The notes under the pieces: model-generated
What the model was told of the DNA's origin: nothing
The model's database searches: none
Seen by the model: only the letters and a program-made list of their open reading frames with translations
From: Thermoprotei archaeon
GTDB taxonomy: Archaea; Thermoproteota; Thermoprotei_A; Sulfolobales; WANQ01
NCBI GenBank assembly: GCA_027038805.1
Contig: JALWGO010000275.1
Coordinates: 1 to 23,766, forward strand
Direction: 5' to 3'
Length of the DNA: 23,766 nucleotides
Made by a program: the position numbers and the translations under genes
In this document: in pieces, positions 7,907 to 14,979 of the stretch
How the letters are laid out: every line of letters starts with the position of its first letter
Numbering within the stretch: the stretch's first letter is position 1

Positions 7907-8073
7907 TAAGTGGCTAATATCATGTTTACGTGGATGAAGACTTCCCCGACTTTGCGGATAATAGATGAAGAAGGGACTACCAGCAGACACATTCTTTCCA
8001 CATAAAGTTTTTAGGGGATTAAACTTAAGGTTTCCCGGGATAATAGGTACCCAAAGTAATGTGGTGAGATTAC

Positions 8074-8796
8074 ATGGCTTTTGGTCCTCCAGCAATGGGT
8101 TATGATAGAGCTATAACAATATTCTCTCCTGACGGTAAACTATATCAAGTAGAATACGCCTTCGAGGCAGTGCGAAGAGGCTGGACGACTCTAGGTATTA
8201 GAACTAAGAGTACAGTTCTGCTAGCAGTCGAGAAAAGAAAACTCAACCCCTTACTCGATGTTGATAGTCTTGAGAAAATATTTGTAGTAGACGATCACGT
8301 AGGAGCAACCTTTGCGGGATTTGCATCTGATGGTAGAGTGCTAATTGATGTTGCTCGTATAGTATCAATTAGGCACAGACTCCTCTACGACGAGCCCATA
8401 TCAATAGACTATCTCGCTAAGACAATTGCAGATATAAAGCAAGCTTACACTCAGCATGCGGGTGTAAGACCTTTTGGAGTAGCGCTAATATTTGCAGGCG
8501 TAGATGACCGTGGGACAAGACTCCTCATGACAGAACCCGGAGGCCAGGTAACACCATATTTCGCAGTTGCAATAGGATCTGGTGGTCAGACAGCAAGTGA
8601 TTTCCTAGAAAAGAACTATAACTATGATCTAGGATTAGAGGAAACAATACTCCTAGGTCTTAAAACGCTGGCTTCATCGATTGAGGGCAAGCTAACAGCT
8701 GGTAATATCGAGATAGGATACATAACTGTAGATGAACGTAGATTCAAGAAGCTTTCAACAAAAGAAATAGAAGAATATATGAGCAAGTTGGAGTAA
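8074..8796 (+). CDS. psmA: Proteasome subunit alpha
   Basis: The protein has 240 aa, the standard length. The N-terminal MGYDRAITIFSPDGKLYQVEYAFEAV is the alpha-type signature: YDR and the gate residues precede it, and YxVEYA follows. The central IADIKQAYTQHAGVRPFGVALI and the GGQTASDFLEKNY segments also fit. Alpha subunits form the outer rings of the 20S core, gate substrate entry and dock the PAN or Cdc48 unfoldases; they lack the N-terminal catalytic threonine. ATG 8074 has GGTGAG (8063-8068) 5 nt upstream. It is embedded in the exosome cluster, as in most archaea. Confidence 0.98.
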   Translation: MAFGPPAMGYDRAITIFSPDGKLYQVEYAFEAVRRGWTTLGIRTKSTVLLAVEKRKLNPLLDVDSLEKIFVVDDHVGATFAGFASDGRVLIDVARIVSIRHRLLYDEPISIDYLAKTIADIKQAYTQHAGVRPFGVALIFAGVDDRGTRLLMTEPGGQVTPYFAVAIGSGGQTASDFLEKNYNYDLGLEETILLGLKTLASSIEGKLTAGNIEIGYITVDERRFKKLSTKEIEEYMSKLE

Positions 8797-8947
8797 AAAG
8801 GTCTCTCTAATTCTAGTCTCTTCTATTAAACAAATATATTTGGAAGGATACTGTTCTAGGTATTTTTCTAGGACTAGAGTTATTGGTAAAATAGACTATT
8901 AAGACGCTATATACTACTAGATATATGGTATTCTAAGGTGCAAAGAT

Positions 8948-9643
8948 ATGTCAAGGCCTTATGTAATAGCGAGACTTGAAGTAGGCGGGCAAGTATTTGA
9001 AGTGCTTGTTAATCCTGAACTAGCTATGCAGTTGAGAGAAGGTAAGAAGGTTAACCTCGACGACCTATTGATTGGAGACTATGTGTACAAGGATGCTCGG
9101 AAGGGGCTGAAAGCCTCTCCTGAAGCATTAAAGAAGATCTTTGGAACAACTGATGTTAGGAAGATTGCTGTAGAAATAGTTAAACGCGGTGAAATACAGC
9201 TTACAACAGAGCAGCGTAGAAAACTGATAGAAGCTAAACGTAAGCAGATAATAACATTTATATCAAGAAACGCTATTGACCCGAGAACTAAAGCACCAAT
9301 ACCTCCCAAGCGGATTGAACTAGCAATGGAGCAGGCCCGAGTAGGAATAGATCCATTCCTTGATGTTGAAAAGCAAGCTATGAACGTTATAAAGGCTATA
9401 AGCAGAATACTCCCAATAAAAATCGCTAAGGCAATACTACTAATACGTATTCCACCAGCTTATTCGGGTAGAATATACTCGCAAATACCAAAGCTCGGCG
9501 AGGTCAAAAAGACTGAATGGAAAAACGATGGCTCGCTTATAGTTGAATTAGAGATACCAGCGGGTATGCAGAATGAGGTAATAGGCAAGATAAATTCATT
9601 AACTAGAGGAGAAGCAGAAATAAGGATAACACACGTAGGCTAA
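8948..9643 (+). CDS. sdo1: SBDS-family ribosome maturation protein
   Basis: The protein has 231 aa, the full family size. The first 95 residues form the FYSH domain (VIARLEVGGQVFEVLVNPEL, GDYVYKDARKG). The central three-helix domain holds RKQIITFISRNAIDPRTKAP IPP, and the C-terminal ferredoxin-like domain starts near KIAKAILLIRIP. SBDS/Sdo1 works with an EF-2-like GTPase in eukaryotes to free eIF6 from the large subunit; archaea retain aIF6, SBDS and aEF-2. ATG 8948 has AAGGTG at 8935-8940. A 151-nt AT-rich gap separates it from psmA, and TATATA at 8908-8913 may be a separate promoter. Confidence 0.97.
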   Translation: MSRPYVIARLEVGGQVFEVLVNPELAMQLREGKKVNLDDLLIGDYVYKDARKGLKASPEALKKIFGTTDVRKIAVEIVKRGEIQLTTEQRRKLIEAKRKQIITFISRNAIDPRTKAPIPPKRIELAMEQARVGIDPFLDVEKQAMNVIKAISRILPIKIAKAILLIRIPPAYSGRIYSQIPKLGEVKKTEWKNDGSLIVELEIPAGMQNEVIGKINSLTRGEAEIRITHVG

Positions 9644-9659
9644 GTAAAAGGTGTAGTAG

Positions 9660-10382
9660 TTGAGCACGGAAACCGTTAAAGGTAAAGTATATGTTGAGAA
9701 TAGACAACTAGTGCTACCCGGAGAACTACTAGCGGAAGGAGACGTTCAAGCGCAATCACCATATATCTATAAGGTTGGAGAAAAGTATTATTCTGCAATA
9801 ATAGGTTTAGCGTCAGTAGAAGACAACAAGTTAAACATAATCCCACTAGAAGGCTTCTATCTACCAAAAGTAGGAGATCTTGTAATAGGCTTAATCATTG
9901 ATGTAGGTATCACTAATTGGATTGTTGATATAAGAGCGCCCTATAGGGCAATAATGAATGCGAGTGATGCATTAAATAGACAGTTCAACCCCATACAAGA
10001 TGACTTAAGGAAATACTTTGATGTAGGAGACTATGTTCTAGCAAAGATAAGTTTGTTTGATAGAGTACATAATCCTGTGTTAACTATAAAGGATAGAGGA
10101 TTAGGGAAAATAGTGCATGGAAGAATAGTTGAGATACAAGTATCTAAAGTACCGAGGGTAATCGGTAAGAAGAGGACAATGATAAACATGTTGATGAACG
10201 AAACAGGCTGTGATATAGTAGTGGCACAGAATGGTAGGATATGGATAAACTGTAGTAATAAGGAACTAGAAGATATACTAATATTAGCCTTAAAGAAAAT
10301 AGAAGCAGAGGCGCATACAACAGGTCTAACCGACCGTACAAGAAACTTCATAAGAGAGGAGAAAGCGAGAAGGGGATTATAA
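9660..10382 (+). CDS. rrp4: Exosome complex RNA-binding protein Rrp4
   Basis: The protein has 240 aa and starts at TTG 9660 with AAAGGTG about 7 nt upstream. The N-terminal domain (1-65) is followed by an S1 domain (about 68-145, VGDLVIGLIIDVGITNWIVD) and a KH domain (about 150-210) with VSKVPRVIGKKRTMINMLM, where GKKR is the variant GxxG loop. Three Rrp4 and/or Csl4 subunits cap the Rrp41-Rrp42 hexamer and guide RNA into the pore. The spacing to sdo1 is 16 nt and to rrp41 1 nt, so the exosome core is one translational unit. Confidence 0.97.
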   Translation: MSTETVKGKVYVENRQLVLPGELLAEGDVQAQSPYIYKVGEKYYSAIIGLASVEDNKLNIIPLEGFYLPKVGDLVIGLIIDVGITNWIVDIRAPYRAIMNASDALNRQFNPIQDDLRKYFDVGDYVLAKISLFDRVHNPVLTIKDRGLGKIVHGRIVEIQVSKVPRVIGKKRTMINMLMNETGCDIVVAQNGRIWINCSNKELEDILILALKKIEAEAHTTGLTDRTRNFIREEKARRGL

Positions 10383-10383
10383 C

Positions 10384-11118
10384 ATGGGTAAGAAAGCAGA
10401 TATAAAACTAATCAGAGAAGATGGCTTACGCCATGACGGACGGAAACCAGACGAGCTAAGACCTATTAAAATGGAAGTAGGAGTATTAAACAATGCTAAT
10501 GGTTCGGCTCTAGTAGAATTTGGGAAAACCAAGGTTTTAGCAGCAGTCTATGGCCCAAGAGAACTACATCCACGCCATATGTCTTTGCCGGATAGAGCTG
10601 TTATAAGATGCCGCTATCATATGGCTCCTTTCTCTACTGAGGAACGGAAAAGTCCTGCACCATCTAGAAGAGAAATAGAGTTATCAAAAGTTATAAGAGA
10701 GGCTCTAGAACCAGTAATATTCTCGGAACTGTATCCAAGGGCTACAATTGACATATTCATAGAGGTATTACAAGCAGATGGAGGTACGAGAACAACAGGT
10801 ATAACGGCGGCATCGCTAGCACTTGCAGATGCAGGAATACCTATTAGAGATCTAGTAGCGGGAGTAGCTGTAGGAAAAGTTGACGGTGTTCTCGTATTAG
10901 ATATAGATCAAGTTGAAGACGAGTTTGGTGAAGCAGACATGCCCGTTGCAATGATGCCGACACTAGGAAGGATAACACTACTACAACTAAATGGTGTGCT
11001 AACACCTGAAGAATTCAAGGAGGCACTAAGGCTCGCAGAGAAGGGTATTAAGGAAATCTACAAGCTCCAGAGAGAAGCCCTACGTAAAAGATATGTTGAA
11101 GTAAGCTTAGAGGAGTGA
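10384..11118 (+). CDS. rrp41: Exosome complex exonuclease Rrp41 (catalytic RNase PH-like subunit)
   Basis: The protein has 244 aa with the RNase PH fold. It carries the RNA/phosphate-binding residues: SRRE at 94-97 and GGTRTTGITAAS at 133-144. It also has the catalytic EADMPVA segment, where D185 corresponds to the general acid aspartate of archaeal Rrp41. It performs phosphorolytic 3'-5' degradation, and with excess nucleoside diphosphate the reverse tailing reaction, within the hexameric ring formed with Rrp42. It starts at ATG 10384, only 1 nt after the rrp4 stop, and its own end GAGGAG serves as the ribosome binding site for rrp42. Confidence 0.98.
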   Translation: MGKKADIKLIREDGLRHDGRKPDELRPIKMEVGVLNNANGSALVEFGKTKVLAAVYGPRELHPRHMSLPDRAVIRCRYHMAPFSTEERKSPAPSRREIELSKVIREALEPVIFSELYPRATIDIFIEVLQADGGTRTTGITAASLALADAGIPIRDLVAGVAVGKVDGVLVLDIDQVEDEFGEADMPVAMMPTLGRITLLQLNGVLTPEEFKEALRLAEKGIKEIYKLQREALRKRYVEVSLEE

Positions 11119-11123
11119 TAGAA

Positions 11124-11951
11124 ATGTCCACAACCCCCTCAAATATACCCATATTACCCAGATTAAAGAAGGAGTCAATAAAATCACTAGTAGCTAAGGG
11201 TTTAAGACTAGATGGTAGAAGATTAGATGAATATAGAAAGATAGTTATTGAGACAAACTACGTGCCAAAAGCAGAGGGTTCAGCACTAGTTAAACTAGGG
11301 AATACTGTCGTACTTGTAGGAGTAAAAATGGAGGTAGGTACACCTTTCCCCGATACTCCTAACGAGGGAGTTCTAACAGTTAACGCTGAATTCGTTCCTC
11401 TAGCATCACCATCCTTTGAGCCAGGACCACCCGATGAAAACGCTATCGAGTTGGCAAGAGTTATAGATAGAAGCTTAAGAGAAATAAGAGTAATAGACCT
11501 AGAAAAACTCGCGCTAATACCCGGAGAGAAAGTATGGATTGTCTGGGTTGATATCTACATACTAAATCACGACGGCAACCTACTTGATGCAAGCGCTTTA
11601 GCGGCTATGGCCGCTCTAATGACTACAAAGATACCTAAAGTAGAGGTTGGTGAAAACGAAGTAAAGGTTGATAAAAAAGTAAAGACAAGCAGTCTACCAT
11701 TAAATCACCGTGTTGTAACGGTAACAGTAGGAAAACTCGGAGAACACCTACTAGTAGATCCAACAGAAGACGAGGAATTAGTACTTGACGCTAAGATAGC
11801 TATATCAGTATCAGAAGACGGTAGAATAGCCGGTATACAGAAGATGGGTCCAGGAGACTTTACAATAGAAGAAGTGGAAAAAGCAGCATCGCTAGCATTA
11901 AAGGCTGGTAACGAGCTACACCGTATTTTATCAGAATATGTTAAAATGTAA
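11124..11951 (+). CDS. rrp42: Exosome complex component Rrp42 (non-catalytic RNase PH-like subunit)
   Basis: The gene encodes 275 aa from ATG 11124; GAGGAG at 11110-11115 lies exactly 8 nt upstream, so the GTG at 11115 is a poor start. RNase PH features are LRLDGRRLDEYR, AEGSALVKLGNTVVLVGVK and GPPDENAIELARVIDRSLRE. The catalytic aspartate segment of Rrp41 is replaced by LVDPTEDEELVLDA, as usual for inactive Rrp42. It alternates with Rrp41 in the ring and contributes to RNA binding. After this gene there is an 86-nt gap with T-rich stretches and then L37Ae. Confidence 0.97.
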   Translation: MSTTPSNIPILPRLKKESIKSLVAKGLRLDGRRLDEYRKIVIETNYVPKAEGSALVKLGNTVVLVGVKMEVGTPFPDTPNEGVLTVNAEFVPLASPSFEPGPPDENAIELARVIDRSLREIRVIDLEKLALIPGEKVWIVWVDIYILNHDGNLLDASALAAMAALMTTKIPKVEVGENEVKVDKKVKTSSLPLNHRVVTVTVGKLGEHLLVDPTEDEELVLDAKIAISVSEDGRIAGIQKMGPGDFTIEEVEKAASLALKAGNELHRILSEYVKM

Positions 11952-12037
11952 TCTCCTTTTATTGATAATAGTATTTTTAACCCCCTTTAATAATATCATG
12001 TCCCAGTCCGAGACAACTTAGTAGAGGTTTGGAGGAT

Positions 12038-12304
12038 ATGGCTAGAAGAACAAGAGTTGTAGGTATTGCTGGTAGATATGGAGCACGTTATGGATCTACT
12101 CTTAGAAAGAAAGTAAAGGAAATACTCGAGAGAAGATACGCGGATCATGTTTGCCCCTTCTGTCAAACCAAGGGTAAGGTAGTAAGGCTTAGCGTTGGTC
12201 TATGGATGTGTAAGAAATGTGGTGCCACTTGGGCTGGTGGAGCATATGTACCCAGAACTGGTTTAAACAAGTACTTCCCACAGCTAATAAAGACGGAAGA
12301 GTAA
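12038..12304 (+). CDS. rpl37ae: 50S ribosomal protein L37Ae (eL43)
   Basis: The gene encodes 88 aa from ATG 12038, with GAGGT (12024-12028) 9 nt upstream; TTG 12029 would add three residues not found in the family. MARRTRVVGIAGRYGARYG is the conserved N-terminus, and four cysteines (C39, C42, C58, C61, as CPFC and CKKC) form a zinc ribbon. It binds 23S rRNA. In many archaea it is followed by the RNA polymerase subunit P gene; here the next gene starts 25 nt later and there is no room for it. Confidence 0.96.
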   Translation: MARRTRVVGIAGRYGARYGSTLRKKVKEILERRYADHVCPFCQTKGKVVRLSVGLWMCKKCGATWAGGAYVPRTGLNKYFPQLIKTEE

Positions 12305-12329
12305 GGTTCTTCGCGCAAGGATAGTAGTA

Positions 12330-12914
12330 ATGGTATACCTCATAACAACGTCTCACAAGCCTTCACGTAGACTTAGAAGTTTCTTAAAAGACCTTACATC
12401 AGTTCTACCTAATGCTAAAAAGATTAATAGGGGCAAGAAAAAGATAGAAGACCTATTATATGATGCAATAGAGCTAAAGGCTTCTAGACTAATAATTCTA
12501 AGAGAGTATAAAGGTAACCCAGCTGGTATCGACGTATACGGGATAGATTACGATAACGAGAAACTAAAACCTCTAGCATCATTTCATATACGAGGAGTTA
12601 GGCTCTCAAGAGAAACTGTTGAAGCAGTTAGAATATACAATCCTAGAATTCTCGCTATATATGCAGGCCAAGCATCCCATAGATTAGAAGAAGAGTTTAT
12701 CGATATATTCGTGAAGGCATTCAATGTGAAAATGCATTTAGGAACCATTGAGGAAGCAGCTGGCGAAATAGATGTTTTAGCTATTCCCAAGTGGGATAAT
12801 AGAGAAAAAATAATAAAACTATTCTTTATAAATCCTTCAACAAAACGGCTTGGAGGACCACTAATAAAGATTACGAGAGTAATAGATCATGAAGCAAATA
12901 AGAGCATACCTTAA
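12330..12914 (+). CDS. Brix-domain (Imp4-like) ribosome biogenesis protein
   Basis: The protein has 194 aa. SHKPSRRLRSFLKDLTSVLP and the following INRGKKKIEDLLYDAIELKA segment are the sigma70-like motif of archaeal Brix/Imp4 proteins, and ASRLIILREYKGNP is the next conserved strand. Eukaryotic relatives act in pre-rRNA processing; archaeal ones are thought to help rRNA folding. ATG 12330 has AAGGAT 7 nt upstream. The gene overlaps the following Pcc1 gene by 26 nt, which suggests coupling. Confidence 0.92.
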   Translation: MVYLITTSHKPSRRLRSFLKDLTSVLPNAKKINRGKKKIEDLLYDAIELKASRLIILREYKGNPAGIDVYGIDYDNEKLKPLASFHIRGVRLSRETVEAVRIYNPRILAIYAGQASHRLEEEFIDIFVKAFNVKMHLGTIEEAAGEIDVLAIPKWDNREKIIKLFFINPSTKRLGGPLIKITRVIDHEANKSIP

Positions 12915-13149
12915 CATATGTGTGGATAACGAAGCAATAGTAAAGACGATTTATAGGTCACTTATACCTGAGGTAAAGAGCAAACCTTCTAAGGAGAGAG
13001 GAGAAGTTTACTTAGACTTAAACGATAACTGTGTAGTACTAAACATCTATGCACGAGATATTAGTTCTCTTAGAGCAATATTAAACGGATACTTATATTT
13101 AGTCCACGCACTATCTAACACGATAGACATAGTTAGGAGGAATACATGA
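12889..13149 (+). CDS. pcc1: KEOPS complex subunit Pcc1 (canonical copy)
   Basis: The protein has 86 aa. The C-terminal helix SLRAILNGYLYLVHALSNTI has the family motif LRAxLNxYL, and the preceding strand LNDNCVVLNIYARDISS fits the CTAG/Pcc1 fold. Pcc1 dimerises and brings together Kae1 units in KEOPS for tRNA t6A synthesis. The start at ATG 12889 lies inside the Brix gene, and the stop TGA overlaps the prefoldin ATG by 1 nt. The window's other Pcc1-like gene (883-1149) is more divergent. Confidence 0.9.
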   Translation: MKQIRAYLNICVDNEAIVKTIYRSLIPEVKSKPSKERGEVYLDLNDNCVVLNIYARDISSLRAILNGYLYLVHALSNTIDIVRRNT

Positions 13150-13535
13150 TGGCTGAGAGACTTCCCCCAGAAGCGCAAACATATGTAACCAAGTACCAAC
13201 AATTACAGAACACTCTCACACAAATCCTAACAGAGAAAGCAACTGTGGAAACCGAGTTAAGAGAAATAAATAGGATATTAACCGTACTGGAAAAAGTAAG
13301 TGAGAACGAGGAATTATACAAGGCTGTAGGACATATCCTTATCAAGACCAGTAAGGAAGACGTTAAAAAAGAACTAGAAGAAAAGAAGGAACTCTTAGAA
13401 CTACGGCTTAAAGCATTAGAAAAACAAGAGAAAGAAGTAAGAAGACAGTTAGAAGAAGTACAAGCTAAGCTAAAGGAAATGCTCGCGAAAACATATCAAT
13501 CGTATGAGAAAACTCTTCGAGGACAAGCTGGTTAA
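13149..13535 (+). CDS. pfdB: Prefoldin subunit beta
   Basis: The gene encodes 128 aa from ATG 13149; AGGAGG at 13135-13140 lies 8 nt upstream, better than the 5 nt for the ATG at 13146. The sequence is two long coiled-coil helices (about 10-45 and 75-120) around a short beta-hairpin region (VGHILIKTSKEDV), the beta-type prefoldin layout. Prefoldin is a hexamer of two alpha and four beta subunits that passes unfolded proteins to the thermosome. The alpha subunit is not in the window. Being next to Pcc1 and DUF3194 is usual in archaea. Confidence 0.95.
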   Translation: MAERLPPEAQTYVTKYQQLQNTLTQILTEKATVETELREINRILTVLEKVSENEELYKAVGHILIKTSKEDVKKELEEKKELLELRLKALEKQEKEVRRQLEEVQAKLKEMLAKTYQSYEKTLRGQAG

Positions 13536-13537
13536 AA

Positions 13538-13888
13538 ATGTCTAAAGTAGTAGAGCTAGGGTTAGACCTGAATACTATAACCATAAACAAGCTAGAGGAA
13601 ATAGCAAGCCTAATGGAATCATATATAAGAGAATATATTTTTAATAAACTGGGAAGCCGCTTAGAACAGCTCAATATCACCTTATCTCTAGATATAACTG
13701 ATGTCCTAAGGATAAGAGTAGAAGTCGAGGTAATAGGTAAAAGTAGGGGAAGAATAAACTACGACTCCCTCGTAGATGAAGCAGTAAGAGAGGCTTATAG
13801 GAGAATAGAAGAGGTGTTAATGAAATATGCTAAAGGAGATAAGAGAGAAGATACAGATACTAGAGGAGCTTCTGAAAAAGTACAATAG
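13538..13888 (+). CDS. DUF3194-family protein of unknown function
   Basis: The 116-aa protein starts at ATG 13538, 2 nt after the prefoldin stop. Helical N-terminal part (LEEIASLMESYIREYIFNKL), then two strands (LNITLSLDITDVLRIRVEVE) and a C-terminal helix (VDEAVREAYRRIEEVLMKYA) match the archaeal DUF3194 family, which is almost always found between prefoldin beta and a DHH phosphoesterase. No catalytic motif is visible. The charged tail (last 20 residues) overlaps the next gene by 62 nt, so this tail is constrained by two frames. Function is unknown. Confidence 0.8.
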   Translation: MSKVVELGLDLNTITINKLEEIASLMESYIREYIFNKLGSRLEQLNITLSLDITDVLRIRVEVEVIGKSRGRINYDSLVDEAVREAYRRIEEVLMKYAKGDKREDTDTRGASEKVQ

Positions 13889-14867
13889 AATAGGTATAAT
13901 AACACATAAAAATGCTGATCCAGACGCTTTAGCATCGGTTATCGGTTTAAAGGAAATAATACTACAGAAAACAAGGATACATCCCATCGTAATGTTTCCT
14001 GAAGGACTTAATAGTCTCTCAAAAAGAATAGTATCATCACTAGAAATAGACATAGCGTCCTCCGACGAGGTAGACGAGGCTGACTTATACATTATAGCTG
14101 ATACTTCGTCATCAACACAATTGGGCAAATACTCGGATAATGTCCTTAAAAAGGATATAGTTATAGTAGATCACCATGAGGGAGGGGATCTAGGAGAAAA
14201 AGCTCTCCTAGAAATAAAGACTAGTATGGTTTCATCTACATCAGAAATAGTATATGTCGTAGGATTAAACCTAGGTATTACATTTAGTACACATGTCCTT
14301 GAACTTTTACTGTCTGGCATAGTGTTTGATTCAAAGCGTTTTATAATAGCTAAACCAATAACCTTTAGAATAGTAGCTGATATAGTTGATAGTGGTGTAG
14401 ATTATTCTAAAATAATCCAATTATTTAATATCAGACCAGATATATCTGAGAGAATAGCCCGTTTAAAAGCCTCAATGCGTGCTAAGCACTACAGAGTAAA
14501 AAACGTGATAGTATCACTAACTGAAGTAGGAGCCTTTGAAGCCAGTGTTGCACGCAGCCTCCTAGAGTTAGGTTCAGATGTTGTTTTCGTGGCTAACCAA
14601 ATAGATAAGAACGAGGTAAGACTTACTGCTAGAGCAAGCTCCTACTTCATCGAGGAAACGGGGATTCATTTAGGAAGGGATTTGCTTTCCAGGCTTTCAA
14701 ATTATTTCGGTGGGAGCGGCGGAGGGCATGATGCTGCCGGAGGATATACTGGCTATAATGTAGGAGCCTGGGAGTTGTTAGGGAAGGTATTCGAGTTATT
14801 GATAGAATTGCTGGAAGAAAGGAAATATGCTAGTCGACGTGAGGTAAAAGAGATAACACAAGATTAG
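13827..14867 (+). CDS. DHH/DHHA1 phosphoesterase (NrnA/nanoRNase-like)
   Basis: The protein has 346 aa and all motifs are intact: HKNADPDALAS (27-37), ADTSSSTQLG (91-100), DHHEGG (115-120), a metal aspartate in GIVFDSKRF (D168) and the DHHA1 motif GGGHDAAGGYTG (298-309). Such enzymes use manganese to hydrolyse very short RNAs and/or pAp, the step after exosome degradation. ATG 13827 has GAGGTG 10 nt upstream, deep inside the DUF3194 gene. It probably ends the superoperon, because EF-2 has its own promoter. Confidence 0.92.
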   Translation: MLKEIREKIQILEELLKKYNRIGIITHKNADPDALASVIGLKEIILQKTRIHPIVMFPEGLNSLSKRIVSSLEIDIASSDEVDEADLYIIADTSSSTQLGKYSDNVLKKDIVIVDHHEGGDLGEKALLEIKTSMVSSTSEIVYVVGLNLGITFSTHVLELLLSGIVFDSKRFIIAKPITFRIVADIVDSGVDYSKIIQLFNIRPDISERIARLKASMRAKHYRVKNVIVSLTEVGAFEASVARSLLELGSDVVFVANQIDKNEVRLTARASSYFIEETGIHLGRDLLSRLSNYFGGSGGGHDAAGGYTGYNVGAWELLGKVFELLIELLEERKYASRREVKEITQD

Positions 14868-14908
14868 AGTTCTAAGCTAATTATTTTCTCTAGAGATGAG
14901 TGAATGAG

Positions 14909-14916
14909 TTTATAAG
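14909..14916 (+). promoter_or_regulatory. TATA box for aEF-2
   Basis: TTTATAAG lies 64 nt before the EF-2 ATG. Transcription would start about 27 nt downstream of the box centre, near 14940, leaving a leader of about 40 nt. The same octamer occurs at 18156-18163. Confidence 0.65.
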
Positions 14917-14979
14917 TCTGTACTCTGTAGAGGATAGCAAGGCTGTTAATCACCTAGGAGATATAGTGGTGTATAAGAT

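Noticed and set aside
7931..7988. A second C/D-box-like RNA before psmA (TGGATGA and AGATGA boxes)
   Set aside because: The D-type boxes would be CCGA and CAGA, the spacing from C to D' is only 8 nt, and no terminal stem is visible.
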